This document shows, piece after piece, positions 1-5,858 of a stretch of DNA of 5,872 bases. The translations under genes were made by a program, and so were the position numbers. The notes under the pieces were generated by a model, which was not told the origin of the DNA, did not search any database, and was given only the letters and a program-made list of their open reading frames with translations. Each line of letters starts with the position of its first letter. Position 1 is the stretch's first letter. The stretch is from Acidobacteriaceae bacterium (lineage in GTDB: Bacteria; Acidobacteriota; Terriglobia; Terriglobales; Acidobacteriaceae). The stretch lies in the NCBI GenBank assembly GCA_003165855.1, contig PMXH01000367.1, positions 356-6,227 on the forward strand, written 5' to 3'.

Positions 1-125
1 GTTTTGAGTACCGGAATAATAACAGGAATGCCGACCACTCCCCGCGCTACTTATCCACAAAACATTGCGCCCACCCTCCGCAGGTTGCTACCTCCCCGCG
101 GCGCGTGATACAAGGCAATCCAGGC

Positions 126-890
126 ATGTCGTTCATCCGCAGCTTTGCCAAGTCGTGCGTCGTTCTTTTCTTAGGAAGCGAATCCAGACCCCGCACCATC
201 CTTCGTGGCCTCGCATCGGGTTATCGGATTTGTATTTCCCCCGCCAAGCAGCTCGGATATCTTCTCGGAACCGACGAGCCCCCTCTGCAAAAGGCGATCC
301 GGAATCACGTTGCCGCTGGCGACACCGTCTATGACATCGGCGCGAACGTGGGCTACGTCTCCCTGTCACTCGCCAAGCGGGTCGGCCCCACTGGTCGCGT
401 CATCGCCTTCGAACCGGTTCCGCGAAATGCCGAGGCTTTTCTTCGGAATATTGAAACCAACAAACTCACCAACGTGCGCCTGCTGAAACTTGCGGCCTCA
501 GATAAGCCGGGCGAGGCGGTCATTCGAATGGCTGCGAATCCTTCCACGGCCAGCCTTGTCTGGCATCGAAACGACCCCTCGGCTACTGAATTCCGCATCC
601 GGACTGCATCCATCGACGACCTCGTCGATGCCGGCGAATTCGGCCTTCCGCAGTTTGTCAAAATCGATGTGGAAGGTGCGGAAGGCTTCGTGTTGCAGGG
701 AATGCGCCGCACCATCGCCGCCGCCAAACCGGTTCTGTTTGTCGAATGTTCTGAAGCCGGCCGCGAACCAGCATGGCGTCTGCTCCAAGAATTAAACTAT
801 CGATGCCAGTCGGCTATCACCGGCGAACCAGTGAACGCATTCGAGCTCTACCGCCACTCCGACTTTCTCTGGCTGCCCACAAATCCGTAG
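126..890 (+). CDS. FkbM family SAM-dependent methyltransferase
   Basis: This is a class I methyltransferase of the FkbM type, a family that O-methylates sugars or polyketides; here the substrate is probably a glycan, judged from the neighbouring glycosyltransferase. Counting from the ATG at 126 (254 aa), the SAM-binding motif I DIGANVGYVS lies at about residues 70-79, the acidic FEPVPRNAE motif at 95-103, the family-typical KIDVEGAE at 179-186, and the strand PVLFVECSE at about 202-210. The length is normal for the family and the C-terminus (DFLWLPTNP) looks complete. The ATG at 126 has a weak AAGG ten bases upstream. A GTG at 105 is an alternative, and the frame stays open to the left edge of the window, so a longer N-terminus cannot be excluded. 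It is the first gene of a same-strand cluster. The stop is followed within about 45 bases by a damaged second methyltransferase. The exact acceptor cannot be told from sequence. Confidence 0.9.
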   Translation: MSFIRSFAKSCVVLFLGSESRPRTILRGLASGYRICISPAKQLGYLLGTDEPPLQKAIRNHVAAGDTVYDIGANVGYVSLSLAKRVGPTGRVIAFEPVPRNAEAFLRNIETNKLTNVRLLKLAASDKPGEAVIRMAANPSTASLVWHRNDPSATEFRIRTASIDDLVDAGEFGLPQFVKIDVEGAEGFVLQGMRRTIAAAKPVLFVECSEAGREPAWRLLQELNYRCQSAITGEPVNAFELYRHSDFLWLPTNP

Positions 891-1350
891 GGCCGCCTTC
901 CGACTCCCCGCACTATTTCGATAAAATGATACAGTTTGTTGTTCGATGTGCTGGAACATATCGAGGATGAGTCCGGCTTTCTGCAATCGGTCAAGTTCCA
1001 GTTGGCGGAATCGGGCACTCTCCTTATCAATGTTCCCGCCCACCATTTCTTTTCTTCCGATTATGATCGCGCAGCGGGGCATGTTCGCCGCTACTCGATG
1101 AGTCAGTTGGCCAAGGTCGCAGAGCGCAAGGGGCTCAAGGTGCGCACATTTACCTACTGGGGCCTTCCCCTCGTTCCCCTGCTGCTGCTGCGAAAGACAA
1201 TGAGTATGCAGCGCAGCAACGGCAAGGTTGGATTCGATGCCCGGGGCGATACTATGAACCGCCTCCTGTCTCTCGTCGCAAGATGTGAACCGTTTCCCCA
1301 AAGATTTCTGGGCACTTCCGGGATGGCCGGTACTGGAAAACCAAACTTAG
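891..1350 (+). pseudogene. 5'-truncated class I SAM methyltransferase remnant
   Basis: The frame from the TTG at 936 begins abruptly inside a methyltransferase with LFDVLEHIEDE, the post-motif-II signature of Methyltransf_11/23-like enzymes. It continues with LLINVPAHHFFSSDYD, then GHVRRYSMSQLAKVAERKG and a C-terminal hydrophobic YWGLPLVPLLLLRK, all typical of the second half of that family. The first half, including the glycine-rich SAM-binding motif I, is absent: only about 45 bases separate it from the FkbM stop, and an in-frame TGA lies at 927-929. In another frame, 893-932 reads DSPHYFDKMIQF, which resembles the stretch just before the DVLEH motif. Near the 3' end, dropping one G at about 1329 turns GMAGTGKPN into GMAVLENQT followed by TAG at 1348-1350, a natural-looking end. 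I infer a decayed gene with a 5' deletion and one or two frameshifts; sequencing or assembly error is the alternative. It should not be able to bind SAM. Confidence 0.7.
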
Positions 1351-1403
1351 AAGAACCAGGCTCAGGCAAGAAAAGCTCAGTTGCGTGCGTACAATGGAGC
1401 ATT

Positions 1404-2414
1404 ATGGAAATGAGGGAACAACCAAGCGTTTCCGTCGCTATCCCGGTTTACAACGAAGAAGCCGTTGTGCCGGAATTGCTGCGCCGGACCCGTGCCATGC
1501 TCGATCTTATGCCGGGTGGTCCGCATCAGATCGTCCTGGTGGACGACGGAAGTTCCGACCGAACTTCGGAATTGCTCGAAGCAGCCGCGCAGAAGGACCC
1601 AAGGCTGGTGGTCGTTGAACTCTCGCGCAATTTCGGTCATCAGATCGCCCTTGGCGCGGCCTTGGATTACGTTTCAGGCGACGTGACCGTGCTCATGGAC
1701 GGAGATTTGCAGGACCCTCCCGAGGCCATCCCCACGCTGCTGCAGACCTACAAGCGAGGCTATGACGTGGTCTACGTGCAACGCATGAATCGCAAGGAAT
1801 CGTGGTGGCTGCGTGCCTGCTATTACGTTTTCTATCGCTTGCTGGCCGCGCTTTCTTCCATTCAGTTGCCGCTCGATGCCGGCGACTTCAGTCTCGTGTC
1901 CCGCCGCGTCATCCAGGAAATCCGAAGGATGCCGGAGCACCATCGCTACATCCGAGGAATGAGGACATGGGTTGGATTTCGTCAGATTGGCATTCCCATT
2001 GAGCGCGCCGCCCGCCGCGCCGGGCGTACGAAATACAGTCCTCTCAGGTTGCTCAAGCTGGCCTCGGATGGGATTTTCGCTTTTTCCATCGTCCCCCTGC
2101 GGGCTGCGGCGATATTCGGCGCGGCCGCGACAGGCTTGTCGGTGCTGTATTCCATCTACGCGCTGTACGTGAGGTTTTGGTTGCACGCGCCCCAAGGCTT
2201 CACCGCATTAATCCTAGCGATCACTTTTCTTTCCGGGGTAAATCTCTTCTTTCTGGGAATCATCGGAGAATACGTCGGGCGAGTATACGAAGAAGCGAAG
2301 GGGCGCCCGCACTACGTGGTTCGCAAGGTTATCCGTCAACGCGGCCTGGGCAGCCGTAGTGCAACTCCTGGCAACGGGGTGGAAGAGGAGTTGGAACGAA
2401 CCGGCACCCACTGA
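1404..2414 (+). CDS. GtrB/DPM1-like family 2 glycosyltransferase, membrane-anchored
   Basis: This is a GT2 glycosyltransferase of the polyprenyl-phosphate sugar synthase group (GtrB, ArnC, DPM1-like). Known members move a sugar from a nucleotide donor to undecaprenyl or dolichyl phosphate on the cytoplasmic face of the membrane. From the ATG at 1404 (336 aa) one sees SVAIPVYNEE near residue 9, VDDGSSD at about 46-52, LSRNFGHQIALGAAL near 73-87, the metal-binding MDGDLQDP at 98-105, GDFSLVSRR at 160-168, RYIRGMRTWVGF at 181-192, and a basic KYSPLRLLKLASDGI segment. Two membrane helices follow, at roughly 228-256 and 265-289, then IIGEYVGRVYEEAKGRP, the usual family ending. The length fits the family. 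GGAG at 1396-1399 precedes the ATG at 1404 by four bases and an ATG at 1410 by ten, so either is possible. The same frame runs upstream to a TTG at 936, which would give 492 aa, but that extension is methyltransferase remnant. The sugar specificity cannot be read. Confidence 0.92.
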   Translation: MEMREQPSVSVAIPVYNEEAVVPELLRRTRAMLDLMPGGPHQIVLVDDGSSDRTSELLEAAAQKDPRLVVVELSRNFGHQIALGAALDYVSGDVTVLMDGDLQDPPEAIPTLLQTYKRGYDVVYVQRMNRKESWWLRACYYVFYRLLAALSSIQLPLDAGDFSLVSRRVIQEIRRMPEHHRYIRGMRTWVGFRQIGIPIERAARRAGRTKYSPLRLLKLASDGIFAFSIVPLRAAAIFGAAATGLSVLYSIYALYVRFWLHAPQGFTALILAITFLSGVNLFFLGIIGEYVGRVYEEAKGRPHYVVRKVIRQRGLGSRSATPGNGVEEELERTGTH

Positions 2415-2430
2415 TGTTTACAGATTCAAG

Positions 2431-2484
2431 CGGAGGCACGAGCGTTAGACGCACATATTTATCGTGGCAGCCTCCGGCAGTTTT
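2431..2484 (+). terminator. Intergenic hairpin, possible weak terminator
   Basis: In the 138-base gap after the glycosyltransferase, CGGAGGC (2431-2437) pairs exactly with GCCTCCG (2470-2476). ACGA (2438-2441) can continue the stem with TCGT (2462-2465) across a four-base bulge, and GCGT-TAG-ACGC (2442-2452) forms a small inner hairpin. TTTT follows at 2481-2484, four bases after the stem. The run of T is short and detached, so termination is only a possibility. It may separate the next gene from the upstream operon. Confidence 0.35.
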
Positions 2485-2552
2485 CGCGGCCTCGGTTTGT
2501 CACAGCTCAGACGTGTAGAATCGCTCCCGATTATCGACAAAGGTGACTCGCT

Positions 2553-4427
2553 TTGGTGGACTCTGTTGACGATAGCGAACTACCGCTCAAAATGACACAT
2601 CGTCTGCTTCAAACTTCCGCTCCGACTCCGCAACTAGACTCTAGTGAATCAAGGCACTACTCGGTGCGTTGGGTTCTGCTACAACTTGCAAGCATCGCTT
2701 TTATCCTTGGTACCTATTCTATTCCGGCGCTTAAGACCAGAGCGGAATTAGGATCGGCGATCCTCCCTCCGATTTTTGCCGGAGATCTCAGCATGTACTT
2801 GAATTTGGCCAATTTGAAAACGCCGAGCCCAGGCCAAATCTTGAATCCCTACTACCTGGTACCAGTACCCAGCAATGGCACGGCGTACCTGAAATTCCGC
2901 TTGGGCTCCAGTTTGTTCAGTGTTTGGGACAAAATGCTTGGGGAGCGCATGTGGCTTGCTATGTTCACCTGGAACCTGTTCTGGTGGGCATTGCTTTGTG
3001 CAGCCACGATCTGGTTGTTTGAGCGGTTCTTACCGGCGTACTCTGTGACCATCGGATTGATGGGGCTAGGTTTTCTAATGCTCGTCAACACCGGCATGTT
3101 GAAGCCGCTTCTTGCCGCGTGGATTCATCTGCCTGGTCTTGCGGGCTTCCAACGTCTAGAACTGCCCGATATGCGTGCTTTTTCGCCGCAGATTCCACTG
3201 CCCCTGCTGGTGGTTTATCTGGGATTGCAGATGGAAGCTCTCCGCAAGCGAAGTGCTTACCCTTGGGTAGGCATGGCAGCGTTGCAACTGCTCGCTCTCG
3301 CCTGCTTTCCATATACAACACTGGAGATGGCCGGGCTGACGTTCGTCAGCGTTCTAGGGCAGATGTTTTCAACCGGTCTGCGGAAATCCTGGCTAGCGCC
3401 TCTCACATACGGCGCAGCGTGTGCTATCGCAGACGCGGCATTTCTAATGCGCGGTTCGATGAACATCTACGCGAGCCACGTTTCCCTGATCCACTTTCAG
3501 CCGGGACTGCTACCTCATCTGGTTGGCGGAACCTGGCTTCTGTTGGGTCTGCTGACCATTGCCGTGGCTATCAGCAAGACGATACCCCCGGTGGTGAAAT
3601 TGCCGCTGGCCGGTCTAGGGGCAACCACCATGGTGCTGATGCTAGGCGACGCGTTTGTGCCGTCAACGGTCCTGTTGCTTTCAGGCCATGCAGGGTATTT
3701 TTTTCACACTACGTTCACTCTTCTCTTCATGTTCCTGACTTCGGCCGCGGTTGTCGGCCACCGCGCGCGATCCCCCCAAATAAGGGTGGCTGCTGGCATC
3801 GCTGTAGGAATCATCGCGCTCAACGGAATGCTGGTATCTTCAGGGCTATACCGCGCCCGCCTGCCAATGAACCGGGCACAAGCGGAATTAGCACAGTTGT
3901 TGAGTTCGTGGCATCCCGCCGAAGGAGACCTGCTGGTCGCGCGAACGCGGTCTGTGGATGACACGTTATGTGGCTGGGGCGCCTTGTTATTGGACGGTCA
4001 TGTACTTTTTTGTACCGATGCAATGACGATGTTGACCCCGTCGCAGAATCGAACCGAGCAAAGCTTTCGCCAGGCCGTGTACCTTTATCTAAGCGGGAAA
4101 GACAGCCATTATTTGCAGCGGATTGTCGACGATCCCGATCCTCAGCCGATGTACCAGCTGGGTTATTGGGCGGAGGCGATCTCCCTTTCTCGAGAGGAAC
4201 AGAATGAGGGCCGAAAGGCCATCCAGGCAGACCTGCTGCCGGTGTTGAAGCAGGTTGAGAGTCAGGATGTTGCCGTCAGGACATTCTTTCATCAGTTCCG
4301 CAGAGTTGTGGTGATAGATAACCTTCAGAACCCCACGTTCTCTTCGGCGCGACTGGACTTGTTTCTGAAGCCCGTGAGCGAACTACACCTTGAGTATTTG
4401 ACGCTGCATTCCTACGTGCCCCTGTAG
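2553..4427 (+). CDS. Unrecognised polytopic membrane protein with soluble C-terminal domain, GT-C-like layout
   Basis: I do not recognise a named family. The product (624 aa from TTG 2553; 623 from GTG 2556) has a polar N-terminus, a first membrane helix at about residues 40-60, a long loop (about 61-132), then roughly ten further hydrophobic segments (about 133-160, 163-185, 212-230, 238-272 as two, 280-298, 321-342, 346-366, 380-402, 410-430). A soluble domain of about 190 residues ends the protein. The first loop carries IFAGDLSMYLNLANL, where an acidic residue shortly after helix 1 recalls the catalytic loop of GT-C membrane glycosyltransferases; this is resemblance, not proof. The C-terminal domain has WHPAEGDLLVARTRSVDD and QAVYLYLSGKDSHYLQRIV. 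AAAGGTGA at 2539-2546 is a good ribosome site, six bases before the TTG and nine before the GTG. The first ATG at 2592 has none, so a non-ATG start is preferred. It follows a GtrB-like enzyme that could supply its lipid-linked sugar. It could instead be a polymerase, flippase or other envelope protein. Confidence 0.85.
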   Translation: MVDSVDDSELPLKMTHRLLQTSAPTPQLDSSESRHYSVRWVLLQLASIAFILGTYSIPALKTRAELGSAILPPIFAGDLSMYLNLANLKTPSPGQILNPYYLVPVPSNGTAYLKFRLGSSLFSVWDKMLGERMWLAMFTWNLFWWALLCAATIWLFERFLPAYSVTIGLMGLGFLMLVNTGMLKPLLAAWIHLPGLAGFQRLELPDMRAFSPQIPLPLLVVYLGLQMEALRKRSAYPWVGMAALQLLALACFPYTTLEMAGLTFVSVLGQMFSTGLRKSWLAPLTYGAACAIADAAFLMRGSMNIYASHVSLIHFQPGLLPHLVGGTWLLLGLLTIAVAISKTIPPVVKLPLAGLGATTMVLMLGDAFVPSTVLLLSGHAGYFFHTTFTLLFMFLTSAAVVGHRARSPQIRVAAGIAVGIIALNGMLVSSGLYRARLPMNRAQAELAQLLSSWHPAEGDLLVARTRSVDDTLCGWGALLLDGHVLFCTDAMTMLTPSQNRTEQSFRQAVYLYLSGKDSHYLQRIVDDPDPQPMYQLGYWAEAISLSREEQNEGRKAIQADLLPVLKQVESQDVAVRTFFHQFRRVVVIDNLQNPTFSSARLDLFLKPVSELHLEYLTLHSYVPL

Positions 4428-4693
4428 TTCCACCAGAAGTCGCATGGCAAATGAGTCTCGGCGGAATTTCCGTGATAGCTTGGAAATCAATTTGCGTGTT
4501 CAACGGGTAAGGTCAGTCCAACCGCATCCGCACCGTCACCCCGCCCAGCATGAAGACGTACAAACAAAAGATTCCAATCTTCGCCCCACCCCGTCCTCGC
4601 CCCCACCAATCGTGGCCCCTGCGCCGCAGCCGTGGAAGTAGAATCGTCACATCCGGAGCAGCGTGCATTCGTCCCTCAATTTTCGAAGTGCTC

Positions 4694-4714
4694 GCTGGTT
4701 TCTCACAAACCAGC
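4694..4714. repeat. Perfect 8-bp inverted repeat (hairpin)
   Basis: GCTGGTTT (4694-4701) and AAACCAGC (4707-4713 plus 4714) are exact reverse complements around the five-base loop CTCAC. No T-run follows on either strand, so it is not a standard intrinsic terminator. It may be part of a dispersed palindromic element or an RNA-stabilising structure at the 3' side of the preceding transcript. Confidence 0.6.
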
Positions 4715-4775
4715 CCTACCCGACCGAAAATGGCAGCAACCGGTAGTGGGTCAGTTTGACTATTACACAATGACT

Positions 4776-4845
4776 GTCATCCTGAGCGGAGCCGTTTTTC
4801 AGGCGTAGCGAAGAGCCTGCCCTGAGCGAAGCCGAAGGGATCTCC
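4776..4845 (+). repeat. Dispersed repeat element, upstream copy (GTCATCCTGAGCGGAGCC type)
   Basis: The element opens with GTCATCCTGAGCGGAGCC at 4776-4793 and ends with GAAGGGATCT at 4834-4843. Inside, CCTGAGCGGAGCCG (4781-4794) is nearly repeated as CCTGAGCGAAGCCG (4821-4834), 13 of 14 bases identical. CAGGC (4800-4804) pairs with GCCTG (4815-4819). A copy in the same orientation begins at 5603 (16 of the first 17 bases the same) and an inverted partial copy lies at 5731-5756. From general knowledge, repeats of this look are abundant between genes in acidobacterial genomes; their function is not settled. Confidence 0.75.
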
Positions 4846-4911
4846 CGCTTAACCGGCCCAACGCGTAGGCCAAACTGCACCACCACTGTTCGGCTCCCCT
4901 TCCTTATCCGC

Positions 4912-4931
4912 TTGACCCCCAATGCTATAAT
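4912..4931 (+). promoter_or_regulatory. Extended -10 promoter upstream of the PD-(D/E)XK gene
   Basis: TGCTATAAT at 4923-4931 is a perfect extended -10 element (TG-N-TATAAT). TTGACC at 4912-4917 looks like a -35 box but is only eight bases from this -10. It is 17 bases from a poorer TATAGG at 4935-4940, so two overlapping arrangements are possible. With the extended -10, transcription would begin near 4938, some 90 bases before the nuclease start codon. The strength of a housekeeping-sigma match in an otherwise GC-rich stretch makes this credible. Confidence 0.6.
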
Positions 4932-4966
4932 AGCTATAGGAAATAAGCTCAAATTTCGACGACCTC

Positions 4967-4993
4967 AGGCGGAGCCCGCAAGCTCCGCCTTTT
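4967..4993 (+). terminator. Intrinsic terminator / attenuator in the leader
   Basis: AGGCGGAGC (4967-4975) pairs perfectly with GCTCCGCCT (4982-4990) around the loop CCGCAA. The last T of the stem begins a run of four T (4990-4993). This is a classic rho-independent terminator on the plus strand. It lies about 30 bases after the predicted transcription start and before the gene at 5031, so it could end a short leader transcript or act as an attenuator. Confidence 0.7.
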
Positions 4994-5020
4994 CGTTCCT
5001 TCAGAATCAGCTTCACTCCT

Positions 5021-5025
5021 AGGAG
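5021..5025 (+). promoter_or_regulatory. Ribosome binding site that decides the start at 5031
   Basis: AGGAG at 5021-5025 lies five bases before the ATG at 5031. A TTG immediately upstream (5028-5030), in the same frame, would leave only two bases of spacing, so the ATG is preferred. Confidence 0.65.
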
Positions 5026-5030
5026 CCTTG

Positions 5031-5597
5031 ATGTCCAAGCGCCAGCCGCCCCATCGCCCCGACAACCCCAATCGTCCCAACACCAAACGCACCGGAGAGC
5101 GTTCCGAAGCCGCTTTCCTCTACCAGGCCAGCCAGCGCCGCTTCGCCATCTGCAAGCCTTGGGGCGACAGCGAGCGCTACGATTTCATCCTCGACAACCG
5201 TCCCCAACCCGAAGTTCACCTCTTCCGCATCCAGATCAAGTGCACCGACTCCCTCCGCGCCGGCGCCTACGAAACCCGCGCCACCTACTCCGTCGGCAAA
5301 GGCCGCGCCGTCTACACCAAACGCGACATCGATTTCATCGCCGCCCACGTCGTCCCCCTCGACCTCTGGTACATCATCCCCGTCGAAGTCTGCACGCCCC
5401 AACCCATGCTCCGCTTCTATCCCCACCGCCAGGCCAGACGCATGCGCCTCGAAAAATACCGCGAAGCCTGGGCCTTACTCGATCCCCCGTTCCCCAATCC
5501 CCCCATCACCATCCACGCCTGCATCGACGAAGATTATCCAGAGGAAGCCTATCCAGAAGGCTGCGACCCGGAGATCGAATTCCGCGAGCCCCAATAA
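5031..5597 (+). CDS. PD-(D/E)XK endonuclease-like protein (group I intron-associated type)
   Basis: The 188-residue product resembles the PD-(D/E)XK endonuclease family (PDDEXK_5), whose studied member I-Ssp6803I is a tetrameric homing endonuclease encoded in a cyanobacterial group I intron. Visible fold elements in order are GERSEAAFLYQASQ (about residues 22-35, the helix with a conserved Glu at 23 or 26), CKPWGDSERYDFILD (41-55, active-site Asp at about 51), LFRIQIKC (64-71, the Q-X-K catalytic strand with Lys 70), KRDIDFIAAH (97-106, conserved Asp at about 101) and LWYIIPVEV (112-120). The N-terminal 20 residues are basic and proline-rich, and the C-terminal tail from about 165 is acidic with a small YPEEAYPEG repeat. 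All expected catalytic positions appear present, so it may be active. No group I intron is recognisable around it. It is a single-gene unit behind its own promoter and terminator hairpin, bracketed by dispersed repeats. Codon use is very C-rich at third positions, unlike the gene ending at 4427. Confidence 0.8.
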   Translation: MSKRQPPHRPDNPNRPNTKRTGERSEAAFLYQASQRRFAICKPWGDSERYDFILDNRPQPEVHLFRIQIKCTDSLRAGAYETRATYSVGKGRAVYTKRDIDFIAAHVVPLDLWYIIPVEVCTPQPMLRFYPHRQARRMRLEKYREAWALLDPPFPNPPITIHACIDEDYPEEAYPEGCDPEIEFREPQ

Positions 5598-5602
5598 GCC
5601 CC

Positions 5603-5662
5603 GTCATCCTGAGCGAAGCATGACGCCCACGCAGTGGACGTCATGCGCAGTCGAAGGACCCC
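5603..5662 (+). repeat. Dispersed repeat element with hairpin core, downstream copy
   Basis: GTCATCCTGAGCGAAGC at 5603-5619 starts five bases after the nuclease stop and matches the copy at 4776 in 16 of 17 bases. The element ends in GTCGAAGGACCCC (5650-5662). Between them is a 27-base hairpin: CATGACG (5619-5625) with CGTCATG (5639-5645), one C-A mismatch, CCAC (5627-5630) with GTGG (5634-5637), and the loop GCA. The conserved ends with a palindromic core resemble a REP-like element. It may also act as the 3' end structure of the nuclease mRNA, although no T-run follows. Confidence 0.75.
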
Positions 5663-5730
5663 ATATCTGTCAGAAGCCGCCACCAGCCTTGCAAGGGATT
5701 TCCACCATTGGCCCGTGTGGGACGGACACT

Positions 5731-5756
5731 CCCTTCGGCAAGCTCAGGCAGGCTCT
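5731..5756 (-). repeat. Inverted partial copy of the dispersed repeat
   Basis: Read on the minus strand, this stretch runs AGAGCCTGCCTGAGC then TTGCCGAAGGG. It aligns to 4812-4839 (AGAGCCTGCCCTGAGC then GAAGCCGAAGGG) with only a few differences and two single-base gaps. It is therefore the 3' half of the same element in opposite orientation, and another GTCATCCTG start (5773-5781) follows on the plus strand. Confidence 0.65.
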
Positions 5757-5781
5757 GCTTTCCCGCTGCTCTGTCATCCTG

Positions 5782-5858
5782 GGTAAACTTGGGGGTAAAC
5801 CTGGGTAAACCTGGGGACAGGTAAACCTGGGGTGGAAACCTGTGGAAACCTGGGGACA
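5782..5858. repeat. Degenerate tandem array of GGTAAACCTG / TGGAAACCTG
   Basis: Six units are visible, starting at 5782 (with one C-to-T change), 5794, 5804, 5820, 5833 and 5843. The spacing is 10-16 bases, and the last two units read TGGAAACCTG. CCTGGGGACA occurs twice, at 5810-5819 and 5849-5858. The array stops just before an ATG at 5862 that runs off the window. GGGGACAGG/CTGTCCCC-like motifs are common beside REP-associated IS200-type transposase genes, so a transposase may start beyond the edge; this is only inference. Confidence 0.7.

Larger units (their letters stand above)
4428..4922. other. Gene-poor intergenic region with repeats
   Basis: I see no convincing gene here. Short overlapping frames exist on both strands (for example 4550-4759 plus and 4513-4770 minus), but none has a ribosome site together with a recognisable domain. 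The region holds the hairpin at 4694-4714 and the dispersed repeat at 4776-4845. No clear intrinsic terminator follows the stop of the membrane-protein gene at 4427. Confidence 0.6.

Noticed and set aside
1..104. Tail of an upstream gene in frame 1 (open to TGA at 106-108)
   Set aside because: The 35 residues have no recognisable family character, and the frame is short enough to be open by chance.
2493..2521. Possible promoter before the membrane-protein gene (TAGAAT at 2516-2521)
   Set aside because: The -10 is acceptable, but the TTGTCA at 2497-2502 is only 13 bases away and the properly spaced hexamer CGGTTT is poor; not enough to call.
3119..3961. Plus-strand frame of 280 codons inside the large membrane-protein gene
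   Set aside because: It overlaps the membrane-protein frame completely, has a basic, Arg/Ser/Gly-rich shadow composition and no domain.
4513..4770. Minus-strand frame of 85 codons ending in a hydrophobic stretch (KIGIFCLYVFMLGGVTVRMRLD region)
   Set aside because: The ending looks protein-like, but there is no ribosome site or recognisable domain. It also reads through the 4694-4714 palindrome, so it is more likely chance or a remnant than a gene.
5019..5426. Minus-strand frame of 135 codons rich in Gly, Ala, Val, Asp and Glu
   Set aside because: It is the antisense shadow of the strongly C-biased nuclease gene; the low-complexity composition is the mirror of its codon bias.
5782..5858. CRISPR array
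   Set aside because: The units are only about ten bases, imperfect, and spaced 10-16 bases apart, which is too short for CRISPR repeats and spacers.
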